Shown: positions 1 to 5,695, numbered from the stretch's first letter. The stretch is DNA of 8,557 nucleotides from Candidatus Portnoybacteria bacterium CG_4_10_14_0_2_um_filter_44_20 (GCA_002792395.1 PFOG01000170.1:1-8557); one strand, 5' to 3'. Program-made: numbers and translations. Notes: generated by a model not told the origin, from the letters alone.

Positions 1-155
1 GGGTCCGCGACGCGATTTCCGCGCCAATTGATATTTCAGAAGAAGATGCAAAAAAGTTGGCGTTGAATAGTGAAAAAGTCCAGAAATGGTTTGAAGGCAA
101 GCCGATTAAAAAAGTAATTTTTGTGAAGAATCGGTTAATTAATTTGATAATATGA
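1..155 (+). CDS. leuS: Leucyl-tRNA synthetase, C-terminal end (partial)
   Basis: This is the 3' end of a gene that begins before the window. It reads in the frame starting at base 3 and stops at TGA 153-155. About 50 residues are visible, beginning VRDAISAPIDISEEDAKKLA, then KVQKWFEGKPIKKVIFV, and ending NRLINLII. The pattern of ISEEDAKKLAL, a short helix, KPIKKVIFV and a hydrophobic LINLII end is typical of the C-terminal domain of bacterial-type LeuRS, which helps position the tRNA. The enzyme charges tRNA-Leu in the cytoplasm. The catalytic and editing domains are outside the window. The stop overlaps the next gene's ATG (ATGA at 152-155), which suggests translational coupling. Identification from this tail alone is good but not absolute. 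Confidence 0.85.
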   Translation, partial: VRDAISAPIDISEEDAKKLALNSEKVQKWFEGKPIKKVIFVKNRLINLII

Positions 156-556
156 AGAAGTTTTCGCACCGGGCGCTTAATTTGAATAAGAAAACTAAAG
201 TCGTTTACATCGCCATGTCGAAGCACAGTTTCTTTTTTCGGCGGCATGCGGTGAAGTATGTTTTGGAGCAGGGGCATACCCCGATTTCTCAATAAGGGAT
301 CGTTGATTATTTTTTATTAGACACGGTCGACAGAGATTTAGTGCGGCGCGCTAATAATAATTTCATTAGGATATCTGATGAAATGTGGGTTTTTGGGCCG
401 GTTAGCGACGGCGTTTTGGCGGAAATCTTGTTGGTCAAGAAGGCAAACAAACCGATCAAATATTTTAAGATAGTTGATTCTAAAGACGCAAAGGAAATAA
501 AAGTCGGGGAGATTGAATTTGAAAAGGGGTTAGAGAATTTTCGAAAAATTATCTAA
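152..556 (+). pseudogene. Nucleoside 2-deoxyribosyltransferase-like gene interrupted by an in-frame TAA
   Basis: Read from ATG 152, which overlaps the leuS stop, the frame gives 47 residues, a TAA at 293-295, then 86 more residues to a TAA at 554-556. Both halves read as one protein. The first has VVYIAMSKHSFFFR and VLEQGHTPIS; the second has DYFLLDTVDRDLVRRANN, DEMWVFGPVSDGVLAEI and KPIKYFKI. This order of motifs, ending in an S-D-G-x-x-x-E-I element followed by a K-P-I strand, matches the nucleoside 2-deoxyribosyltransferase / DUF4406-like fold, in which the acidic residue acts on the glycosidic bond. Its true substrate is unknown. The stop falls between conserved blocks, so a nonsense mutation or base-call error is most likely. 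The 3' half alone could start at GTG 341, but that site has no convincing SD and would lack the first strand of the fold. Confidence 0.65.
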
Positions 557-564
557 GTAGCAAT

Positions 565-1233
565 ATGCAATGCGTATTTTTGGCGGCTGGGCGGGGGACG
601 AGATTGCGTCCGTTGACGGACACTACACCCAAGCCGCTTTTAGAAATCAATAAGAAACCGATTCTGGCTCATAGTTTTGAGCAGTTGCCCGATGAAATTG
701 ATCAAGTTATTTTGGTTGTCGGGTGGCTGGGCGATAAGATTCGCAGCTATTTTGGCGATAATTTTTTGGGCCGGGAAATTGTTTATGTGGAGCACAAAGA
801 AATGCTTGGGACTGGTTATGCCCTAAGTTTATGCCGCGACGTGTTGAGTGATAAATTTATTGTGATGATGGGAGATAATTTGTATTGTAGGCGGGATATA
901 GAGAGATGTTTGGCGCATGACCTGTGTTTGTCGGTAAAAGAGGTAGAAAATCCGCAAGACTTCGCGGTAGTGGAAGTAGATGCAGGCGGCGCGTTAAAAG
1001 CAGTTTGCGAAAAACCGCATAATTCCGCATCGAATTTGGTTAACACGGCGTTATATGTTTTAGATAAAAGATTTTTTGATTACCCGCTGGTAAGAATCGC
1101 GTCTGGGGAATATGGTCTGCCACAAACAATTGTGGCCATGGCGAGTGATTGCCGGGTTGGCGTCGAGAGGGCGGAGGCTTGGACAGAGATCAACACGGCA
1201 GAAGATTTAAAGGGGGCGGAACAACATTTGTAA
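565..1233 (+). CDS. Sugar-phosphate nucleotidyltransferase (NTP_transferase family)
   Basis: This 222-residue cytoplasmic enzyme is predicted to transfer a nucleotide from an NTP to a sugar 1-phosphate, making an NDP-sugar and pyrophosphate. The N-terminal signature LAAGRGTRLRPLTDTTPKPL (residues 6-25) is the nucleotide-binding loop with its lysine. LGTGYAL (81-87) is the base-contacting strand, and MGDN (102-105) carries the metal-binding Asp104. NTALYVLDKRFF (160-171) and WTEINTAEDL (206-215) match the sugar-binding and closing segments, the latter usually W-x-D-I-G-T-P-E-D-L. The length suits a single-domain RmlA/ManC/GlmU-N-like protein without the C-terminal beta-helix. Sugar and nucleotide specificity cannot be read from the sequence; glucose-1-phosphate thymidylyltransferase or mannose-1-phosphate guanylyltransferase are plausible. 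It lies 8 bases after the broken upstream gene, with no clear SD. Confidence 0.85.
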   Translation: MQCVFLAAGRGTRLRPLTDTTPKPLLEINKKPILAHSFEQLPDEIDQVILVVGWLGDKIRSYFGDNFLGREIVYVEHKEMLGTGYALSLCRDVLSDKFIVMMGDNLYCRRDIERCLAHDLCLSVKEVENPQDFAVVEVDAGGALKAVCEKPHNSASNLVNTALYVLDKRFFDYPLVRIASGEYGLPQTIVAMASDCRVGVERAEAWTEINTAEDLKGAEQHL

Positions 1234-1244
1234 TCAGTCTTAAA

Positions 1245-1889
1245 ATGAAAATTCTTAAGATTAATCCGGAAAATTTGAGGGGTAGCCTGGGGGCTATCAG
1301 CGAGGCAGTAAATACGATTCGACGAGGCGGCACCGTTGTTTATCCGACTGATACTGTGTATGGCCTGGGCGCTGATGCCACCAACGAAAAGGCGATTCAG
1401 TGTGTTTTTGGCATCAAAAAGAGACCGGCGATTAAGCCAGTGCCCCTACTTGTTTCAGATCTGGAAATGGTTGAGAGATTGGCCTTCTTGAATAAAAAGA
1501 TCGAAGAGACTCTTTTGGCAGTCTGGCCCGGGTCAATCACGGTTTTGCTTCAGAAAAAATTTAATCTTCCTGAAAGCGTGACCGCTGGCCTGAAAACCAT
1601 CGGCCTAAGAATACCAGATTACAAGATAACGCATTATTTGGTCGTTCAATGCGGTTGTCCTATTACTGCCACCTCGGCTAATATTTCCGGCCAGCCTCCC
1701 TCTAATAAAATAGAAGAAGTTTTGTCTCAATTTAAAAATATGCCCCACACTCCCGATTTAGTCTTAGATGCGGGAGACTTGCGATTTTCCGAGCCCTCGA
1801 TAATTTTGGATTTAAGCAACGGTAAGCCGACGGTTACCAGAGTCGGGCCGGTGAACAAAGACAAACTTTTTGAAATTATCGGCGTATAG
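1245..1889 (+). CDS. tsaC: Threonylcarbamoyl-AMP synthase (Sua5/YrdC/TsaC)
   Basis: This is a 214-residue YrdC-fold enzyme that makes threonylcarbamoyl-AMP from threonine, bicarbonate and ATP. TsaD and partners use that product to form t6A37 on ANN-decoding tRNAs. Signatures counted from ATG 1245: VVYPTDTVYGLGADATN near residues 28-45, IKKRPAIKPVPLLV near 55-68 (the K-x-R...K-x-x-P basic pocket), WPGSITVLL near 90-98, LRIPD, ITATSANISGQPPS, and the end strand PTVTRVGP. The length fits the short TsaC form without the Sua5 domain. The frame is open back to ATG 1149, but that extension would overlap the upstream gene by 85 bases and encode an unrelated Gly/Arg-rich stretch, so ATG 1245, 11 bases after the upstream stop, is preferred. 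No SD is evident. Confidence 0.93.
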   Translation: MKILKINPENLRGSLGAISEAVNTIRRGGTVVYPTDTVYGLGADATNEKAIQCVFGIKKRPAIKPVPLLVSDLEMVERLAFLNKKIEETLLAVWPGSITVLLQKKFNLPESVTAGLKTIGLRIPDYKITHYLVVQCGCPITATSANISGQPPSNKIEEVLSQFKNMPHTPDLVLDAGDLRFSEPSIILDLSNGKPTVTRVGPVNKDKLFEIIGV

Positions 1890-1921
1890 CTACAACTGAA
1901 AGAGAAAATGAATTATAACGA

Positions 1922-2023
1922 ACCCCGTTAGATATTTTGAATTAAACAATGGTCGAAATAAGGATATTATAACGAGGTTCGATGAAAAATGTATTATGAT
2001 AAAACAAAAATATCTAACGGGGT
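1922..2023. repeat. 17-bp perfect inverted repeat flanking the ispH translation start
   Basis: The left arm, 1922-1938 (accccgttagatatttt), and the right arm, 2007-2023 (aaaatatctaacggggt), are exact reverse complements separated by 68 bases. The interval holds the ispH SD (GAGGT at 1974-1978) and ATG 1989, and the right arm lies inside the first codons. A second short complement, CGAACC 1919-1924 with GGTTCG 1976-1981, would cover the SD and competes with the left arm for bases 1922-1924. A 10-base direct repeat, attataacga, lies at 1912-1921 and 1966-1975. There is no U-run after the right arm, so this is not an ordinary terminator. Confidence 0.7.
1974..1978 (+). promoter_or_regulatory. 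Shine-Dalgarno sequence for ispH (GAGGT)
   Basis: GAGGT lies 10 bases before ATG 1989 and only 3 bases before ATG 1982, which begins a five-codon frame (MKNVL). It is the main reason for preferring ATG 1989 over GTG 2022 as the ispH start. Confidence 0.5.
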
Positions 2024-2864
2024 GAAAATAATTTTGCCTGACAAAAAATATTTGGGGCTGTGTTTTGGAATTAAAAGAGCGGTTGAAAAATGTCTGTCCC
2101 TTGAGGGGGACAAATTTGTTATCTATGGCCAGCTTGCCCATAATGCCACGCTTTGCAATAAATTAAAAAAACAGGGAATTACCATTATTGATGATTTAAT
2201 GGAAGCAAAAAGGGAAAAAGTTATTATCTGTCCTCACGGTATCGCCAAAAAGGATAAAGAGTTTTTAGAAAAAAGAGGGATTCCTTTTCTTGATTTAACC
2301 TGTTCTTTTGTGAAGAATCTTTTGAGCAGGGCTTTGGAATTTGAAAAGAACAGTTATCAAGTTATCGTTATCGGCGACAAAAATCATGTGGAAATAAAAA
2401 ATATCTGTAGTTTTTTGCAGAAGCCATTGGTTGTTGGCAAAAGAAGCGAGGTGCGCAAGATAAATTCTGATAAAAAAATAGCCGTTTTGACGCAGACCAC
2501 CCAGACTCTAAGAAAAATCAATGAGCTGCTTCCGTTGATAAAACGTCGGTGTAAAGAGATTGTTTTTATTTCCACTCGTTGCAATGAAACTGACGAGCGG
2601 CAGAAGGCTGTGAAAAAATTATCGGAAAAAACAGATTTGGTTTTGGTAGTTGGCGATAAGATGTCGAAAAATGCCAATAATTTAGTGAAGGTGGCGCAGG
2701 AAAAAACTCGCGCCAAACTCGTTTCGAGCACCAAGGGGCTTATAAAAATCTTTAAAAATCTGCATTATATATCCAATCTAAAAGTTGGCATTATTGCCAG
2801 CGCTTCAGCGCCGGCGTTTGTGGTCAACGATATAATCAAATGTCTCAAAGAAAAAACATTTTGA
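1989..2864 (+). CDS. ispH: 4-hydroxy-3-methylbut-2-enyl diphosphate reductase (IspH/LytB)
   Basis: This is the last MEP-pathway enzyme. It reduces HMBPP to IPP and DMAPP using a [4Fe-4S] cluster. All three cluster cysteines are present: Cys25 in LGLCFGIKRA, Cys105 in LDLTCSFV and Cys198 in STRCNETDERQ. Substrate-binding histidines appear in LAHNATL (His51), ICPHGI (His83) and KNHVEI (His133), and Glu135 matches the conserved proton-relay glutamate. The TQTTQT motif (168-173), GDKMSKNANNL and the closing SASAPAFVVNDII complete the family pattern. At 291 residues it has the usual length. The start is uncertain: ATG 1989 has an SD but adds MYYDKTKISNG before VKIILPDKK, whereas GTG 2022 would begin at the position where family members normally start. 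The gene follows tsaC by 99 bases and overlaps dxr by 25 bases, indicating co-expression. Confidence 0.93.
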   Translation: MYYDKTKISNGVKIILPDKKYLGLCFGIKRAVEKCLSLEGDKFVIYGQLAHNATLCNKLKKQGITIIDDLMEAKREKVIICPHGIAKKDKEFLEKRGIPFLDLTCSFVKNLLSRALEFEKNSYQVIVIGDKNHVEIKNICSFLQKPLVVGKRSEVRKINSDKKIAVLTQTTQTLRKINELLPLIKRRCKEIVFISTRCNETDERQKAVKKLSEKTDLVLVVGDKMSKNANNLVKVAQEKTRAKLVSSTKGLIKIFKNLHYISNLKVGIIASASAPAFVVNDIIKCLKEKTF

Positions 2865-3916
2865 TTTTGGGCTCAACGGGTAATTTAGGCAGACAGAGTT
2901 TAGATATTTTGAAAAGCTTGCCGGAATATCGCGTGGTTGGTTTGACAACGAATGACAATGTTTTCGAGCTTCAAAAACAGATCAAAATTTTTAAACCGGA
3001 TTTTGTAGTTATTGCTGACCAGGAAGCGGGCTCGCGGTTTAAGGCGGGCGAACATCGTGTTTACATCGGCGAAGAATGGCTGAGCAAGGCAATAGAAAGA
3101 GAAAAAATAGATTGCGTTTTCAACGCCCTCTCCGGAGTCGTTGGCATTGAATCGACTCTGGCCGCTATCCGCGCCAGAAAACAAATTTTGATGGCCAATA
3201 AAGAAAGTTTGGTCGCGGCTGGTGAAATTATAATGAAAGAAGCGAAAAGATGTGGCGTTGAGATTTTGCCCGTTGATTCGGAACACTCGGCGATTTTTCA
3301 ATGTTTGATTGGAGAAGAAATAGAAGAAGTCGATGAAATTATTCTTACTTGTTCCGGTGGCTATCGCGGTGGCGAGAAGAATCCCCAAATCGACAGTCTT
3401 TTAAAAAAATCAAAATGGAAAATGGGGCGGAAGATTACAGTTGACAGCGCCACCTTGATGAATAAGGGTTTGGAGGTCATTGAGGCGCAGGTTTTGTTCG
3501 GTCTGCTGGCGAAAAAAATTGAAGTGGTCATTCATCCGGAAGCGATTGTTCATTCAATGGTCAGATTTAAAGACGGCAGCATCAAAGCGCAATTAGGCCC
3601 GACAGATATGAGGCTGCCAATTTTGTACGCGCTTGCTTATCCAGAAAGAAAAGGGGTGCCCGGGAAGGAGTTGTCGTTTAGTAATTTAATCTTGAATTTT
3701 AAAAAGCCGAATATCAAAAAGTTTCCCTGTTTGATATTTGCTTATCAAGCGGCCAAAATTGGCGGAACGATGCCTGCGGTCTTGGTGGCTGCCGATGAAA
3801 TAGCGGTCGAATATTATTTAAAAAATAAAATCAGATTGCAAGACGTGCCGAAAATAATAAAAAAATTATGGATGGGCACCGGAATAAACACCGGGATATC
3901 AAGCATCCCAGCTTAG
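2840..3916 (+). CDS. dxr: 1-deoxy-D-xylulose 5-phosphate reductoisomerase, frame-disrupted near the C-terminus
   Basis: Dxr converts DXP to MEP with NADPH, the first committed MEP-pathway step. LILGSTGNLGRQSLD (residues 8-22) is the NADPH-binding loop, and MANKESLVAAGE (118-129) is conserved. Metal ligands appear in PVDSEHSAIFQ (Asp146, Glu148) and in VDSATLMNKGLEVIEA (Glu212, with Asn208 and Lys209). HPEAIVHSMV and PTDMRLPILYAL are also family signatures. The annotated frame is 358 residues. After Lys342 it turns into an unrelated tail, LWMGTGINTGISSIPA. The true C-terminal helices continue in the -1 frame to TAA 3997-3999, giving a 386-residue protein of normal length. The switch occurs at a run of seven A. 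The start ATG lies inside ispH (25-base overlap) without an SD, suggesting coupled translation. Confidence 0.92.
   Translation: MSQRKNILILGSTGNLGRQSLDILKSLPEYRVVGLTTNDNVFELQKQIKIFKPDFVVIADQEAGSRFKAGEHRVYIGEEWLSKAIEREKIDCVFNALSGVVGIESTLAAIRARKQILMANKESLVAAGEIIMKEAKRCGVEILPVDSEHSAIFQCLIGEEIEEVDEIILTCSGGYRGGEKNPQIDSLLKKSKWKMGRKITVDSATLMNKGLEVIEAQVLFGLLAKKIEVVIHPEAIVHSMVRFKDGSIKAQLGPTDMRLPILYALAYPERKGVPGKELSFSNLILNFKKPNIKKFPCLIFAYQAAKIGGTMPAVLVAADEIAVEYYLKNKIRLQDVPKIIKKLWMGTGINTGISSIPA
3859..3865 (+). other. Slippery A_AAA_AAA heptamer at the dxr frame break
   Basis: Seven A residues are phased in the dxr frame as atA AAA AAA tta, the X_XXY_YYZ arrangement used for -1 frameshifting. A one-base slip gives the codons ATT ATG GAT GGG and the expected continuation IMDGHRNKHRD. 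A single extra A would have the same effect. Possible downstream pairings are GGGAT 3893-3897 with ATCCC 3905-3909, and GGATG 3870-3874 with CATCC 3904-3908; both are short. No SD-like stimulator is seen upstream. Confidence 0.6.
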
Positions 3917-3999
3917 ACGAAATATTTATGGTTATTAAAGAGATAAAAAAGAAAACAAAAGAATGGATCGAACAAAAGTATATAAGGAACCGAATATAA
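3865..3999 (+). other. Displaced dxr C-terminal reading frame (-1)
   Basis: Forty-four sense codons followed by TAA 3997-3999, in the -1 frame relative to dxr. The translation begins IMDGHRNKHRDIKHPSLDEI and ends KEWIEQKYIRNRI. The HPSLDEI element followed by an amphipathic Lys/Glu-rich helix fits the C-terminal helical segment that closes Dxr. Joining it to Lys342 gives 386 residues. It has no start of its own worth proposing, so it belongs to dxr. Confidence 0.75.
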
Positions 4000-4061
4000 C
4001 GCCGAAATAGCGCTAAGGGAACGGCGGAATAAAAGCAATTTTAATAATTCCTAATTTAAAA
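4000..4061. other. Short intergenic stretch with a weak hairpin
   Basis: CGCCG (4000-4004) can pair with CGGCG (4022-4026) across a 17-base loop just after the restored dxr stop. No T-run follows. No gene is seen here. Confidence 0.3.
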
Positions 4062-4081
4062 CCCCGAGCGTAAGCTCGGGG
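4062..4081. terminator. Intrinsic terminator between convergent dxr and the YjbQ-family gene
   Basis: An 8-bp perfect stem, ccccgagc (4062-4069) and gctcgggg (4074-4081), is closed by a GTAA tetraloop. On the minus strand it is followed by ttttaaatta, so it suits the uppS-yjbQ transcript well. On the plus strand the following agatttatt is only moderately T-rich. It probably works in both directions, better on the minus strand. Confidence 0.75.
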
Positions 4082-4115
4082 AGATTTATTGCGTCGCTTC
4101 AATGCTTTTTCTTCA

Positions 4116-4721
4116 TCATTCTTTTTGTTTACCTTTCATGACAACAACTTGGATTTTTCTTTTGCTCCTGCCCCTAGAATCAAAGTCCCAAAAGAGCAGG
4201 CTTTGCCACCGGCCCAGGTTGAGTTTGCCGCCGCCAAAGCTCCACAAAAGCGATTCTCGGATCATGGCCGCTTTAACATGGGCGGTTGCGTTCTTCCTTT
4301 CGTCCGGATGCATGTTCTCGGTCCGGATTGAAAAATCGTCATGTCTCCAATACCCGATTGGCCTGAGTAGATTGATCAGAAATCCTAGAAAATTATTGAG
4401 AAATTTTTTAGGAACAAAATCCAATAATCTTTCCCGTCCGGACATGATTTGCGGCAAAGACTGAAGAAGCTTTTCGGCCCCTCCTTCGAGTATCTCGCCA
4501 AAATCAGCCAAAAGCATCGATTCGTTTTCCTGAACCAGATAACCGGCAGATTTTGCGGCTTTTTGCGTCAGACCCGTTGTCGTGTGCAAAGTGTGCACCA
4601 AAACCAAACCGTCTGAAAAACCGGAATTATCAACAACGCCCTGCACTTTTTCTGTTATATCAACACAATGAGTTTCTCGCCGGCTTGCCGGAATTTCCAA
4701 AACTTCCCGATAGATTTTCAT
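4116..4721 (-). CDS. yjbQ: YjbQ/UPF0047-family protein with an internal insertion
   Basis: This 201-residue cytoplasmic protein belongs to the UPF0047/YjbQ family, whose E. coli member has been linked to weak thiamine-phosphate-synthase-like activity; the real role is unsettled. Family signatures are LVHTLHTTTGLT (41-52) with the conserved histidines, VQENES (63-68), YWRHDD (124-129), NATAHVKAAMI (144-154) and LNLGRWQSLLFWDFDS (167-182). Typical members are about 130-140 residues. Here roughly 40 extra residues lie between about 80 and 122, including the hydrophobic FLNNFLGFLINLL. The C-terminus is basic (MKGKQKE). A strong SD, GGAGGAG at 4728-4734, sits 6 bases from ATG. The gene lies 27 bases after uppS in the same direction, so the two probably share a transcript. 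Confidence 0.8.
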   Translation of the reverse strand: MKIYREVLEIPASRRETHCVDITEKVQGVVDNSGFSDGLVLVHTLHTTTGLTQKAAKSAGYLVQENESMLLADFGEILEGGAEKLLQSLPQIMSGRERLLDFVPKKFLNNFLGFLINLLRPIGYWRHDDFSIRTENMHPDERKNATAHVKAAMIRESLLWSFGGGKLNLGRWQSLLFWDFDSRGRSKRKIQVVVMKGKQKE

Positions 4722-4727
4722 CAGAGT

Positions 4728-4734
4728 CTCCTCC
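4728..4734 (-). promoter_or_regulatory. Strong Shine-Dalgarno for the YjbQ-family gene (GGAGGAG)
   Basis: GGAGGAG on the minus strand, 6 bases before ATG 4721, lies within the 27-base gap after uppS. It fixes the start of the downstream gene and allows independent initiation. Confidence 0.75.
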
Positions 4735-4748
4735 GTTGCAAGAAGTGA

Positions 4749-5462
4749 TCAGGCACCAAAGCGCCTTTTTTCTTTAGCGTATTCTTTAAGAGTCTCGTCC
4801 AGTTCTTTTTCGGTAAAATCTGGCCAGAGTACTTGTGGGGAATAAATTTTGGAATTTCCGGTCAACCACATCATAAAACCGGCGCTGAGATGCGCCCAAT
4901 TGCTAAGGGGTTCGCCCGTCCGGATGACCAAATCGACCGGGGGCAGGCTGCAAGTCCAAAGAACATTCTTAATGGTTTCATAATCAATGATGGATGGGCG
5001 CGAATTAATAATTTTATTCACAGCGGCCGTCATTTCATCGAAACCGTCATATCCGAAAAGAATCGTCAGGTTGCGTTCGGCATATCTTTCGGTTTTTTTC
5101 TCGAGTTTGGAAATAAGCGCGTCCAAATCAGAATCATTAATAATGGATTGGCCCTGCCCGAAAATAAGAAATCTTATCTTATCCTTTTCCACAGATTTGA
5201 TTCTGGCGCTCAATTGCTTTTTCATCAAACCTACCAAATAGACAACCTCTTTTTTATTCCGTTTCAACAAGTTGTCGGTCGATGCCGCCCAAAAGGTAAA
5301 ATACGGAATGCCGCGACGAAAAAAAGCATCGGCTGTTTCCTCGAATCTTTTGACGCCATTGGCATGGCCAATCCACGGTTCAAAACAATGTTTTCTCGCC
5401 CATCGCCGGTTTCCATCCGGAATAACAGCAACGTGAACCGGTAAGTTGTGATTACCCGTCAT
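4749..5462 (-). CDS. uppS: Undecaprenyl diphosphate synthase-like cis-prenyltransferase
   Basis: This enzyme condenses IPP units onto an allylic diphosphate to make the long cis-polyprenyl carrier for envelope glycans. It is a soluble or membrane-associated enzyme of 237 residues from ATG 5462. VAVIPDGNRRWAR (11-23) holds the catalytic Asp16 and diphosphate-binding Asn/Arg/Trp. GVKRFEETADAFFRRGI (36-52), TFWAASTDNLLKRNKKEV (56-73), ILFGYDGFDEM (134-144), LVIRTGEPLSNW (178-189) and VLWPDF (211-216) follow in family order. The frame is open to ATG 5513, but the predicted promoter's -10 box overlaps the region just after that ATG, and the extra 17 residues do not resemble the family, so ATG 5462 is preferred. 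The region before VLWPDF reads GNSKIYSPQ, where E. coli has a conserved glutamate. Dxr and IspH nearby supply its substrates. Confidence 0.9.
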   Translation of the reverse strand: MTGNHNLPVHVAVIPDGNRRWARKHCFEPWIGHANGVKRFEETADAFFRRGIPYFTFWAASTDNLLKRNKKEVVYLVGLMKKQLSARIKSVEKDKIRFLIFGQGQSIINDSDLDALISKLEKKTERYAERNLTILFGYDGFDEMTAAVNKIINSRPSIIDYETIKNVLWTCSLPPVDLVIRTGEPLSNWAHLSAGFMMWLTGNSKIYSPQVLWPDFTEKELDETLKEYAKEKRRFGA

Positions 5463-5503
5463 AGATGTCTTCTGATTAAAAGTACGTAATTCAAAGTAAG
5501 GGC

Positions 5504-5532
5504 AGAATAACATATTTCATCTGCCGTGTAAA
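5504..5532 (-). promoter_or_regulatory. Promoter for uppS-yjbQ
   Basis: On the minus strand, a TTTACA -35 box (5527-5532) and a TATTCT -10 box (5504-5509) are separated by 17 bases. A TG extension sits one base before the -10 box (TGTTATTCT). Transcription would begin near 5497, giving a leader of about 35 bases to ATG 5462. This also excludes ATG 5513 as the start. Confidence 0.6.
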
Positions 5533-5655
5533 CAATCACGTTCGTTTGAGGCCGGTGAAAAATGCTGACAGTTCGACAGACTCACTACAAGTTTGCGCCG
5601 ATTTTATTCTTCAAGCGAGGCGTAAGCCGAGTCGAGAAGTTCATAGCCGAAGCCA

Positions 5656-5695
5656 ATTTTTCGACCTGCTCCCCTTAGTTGCTTGCTCGAAAAAT
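5656..5695. repeat. 9-bp inverted repeat in the divergent intergenic region
   Basis: atttttcga (5656-5664) and tcgaaaaat (5687-5695) are perfect reverse complements with a 22-base loop, about 80 bases before the guaB -35 box. It could be a regulator site or a remnant. The stem is short and AT-rich, so chance cannot be excluded. Confidence 0.35.

Noticed and set aside
293..295. Stop-codon recoding at the in-frame TAA
   Set aside because: The recoding known in Patescibacteria concerns UGA, and all other genes here end normally at TAA, TAG or TGA.
816..1046. Minus-strand 76-codon open frame inside the nucleotidyltransferase gene
   Set aside because: It lies wholly antisense to a clear enzyme gene and its translation shows no domain-like pattern.
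1922..2023. A small transposable element (MITE) bounded by the 17-bp inverted repeats
   Set aside because: The bases just outside the two arms (ataacga and gaaaata) are not a target-site duplication, and the right arm lies at or within the ispH coding start.
1890..2141. Minus-strand 83-codon frame across the tsaC-ispH gap
   Set aside because: It is antisense to the ispH start and its Phe/Ile-rich translation reflects AT-rich complement rather than a protein.
4089..4464. Two overlapping plus-strand frames of 80 and 120 codons
   Set aside because: Both are antisense to the YjbQ-family gene, whose conserved motifs and strong SD make the minus strand the coding strand.
4833..5444. Plus-strand 203-codon open frame
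   Set aside because: It is long but antisense to uppS, which has the full cis-prenyltransferase motif set, and its own translation shows no recognisable motif.
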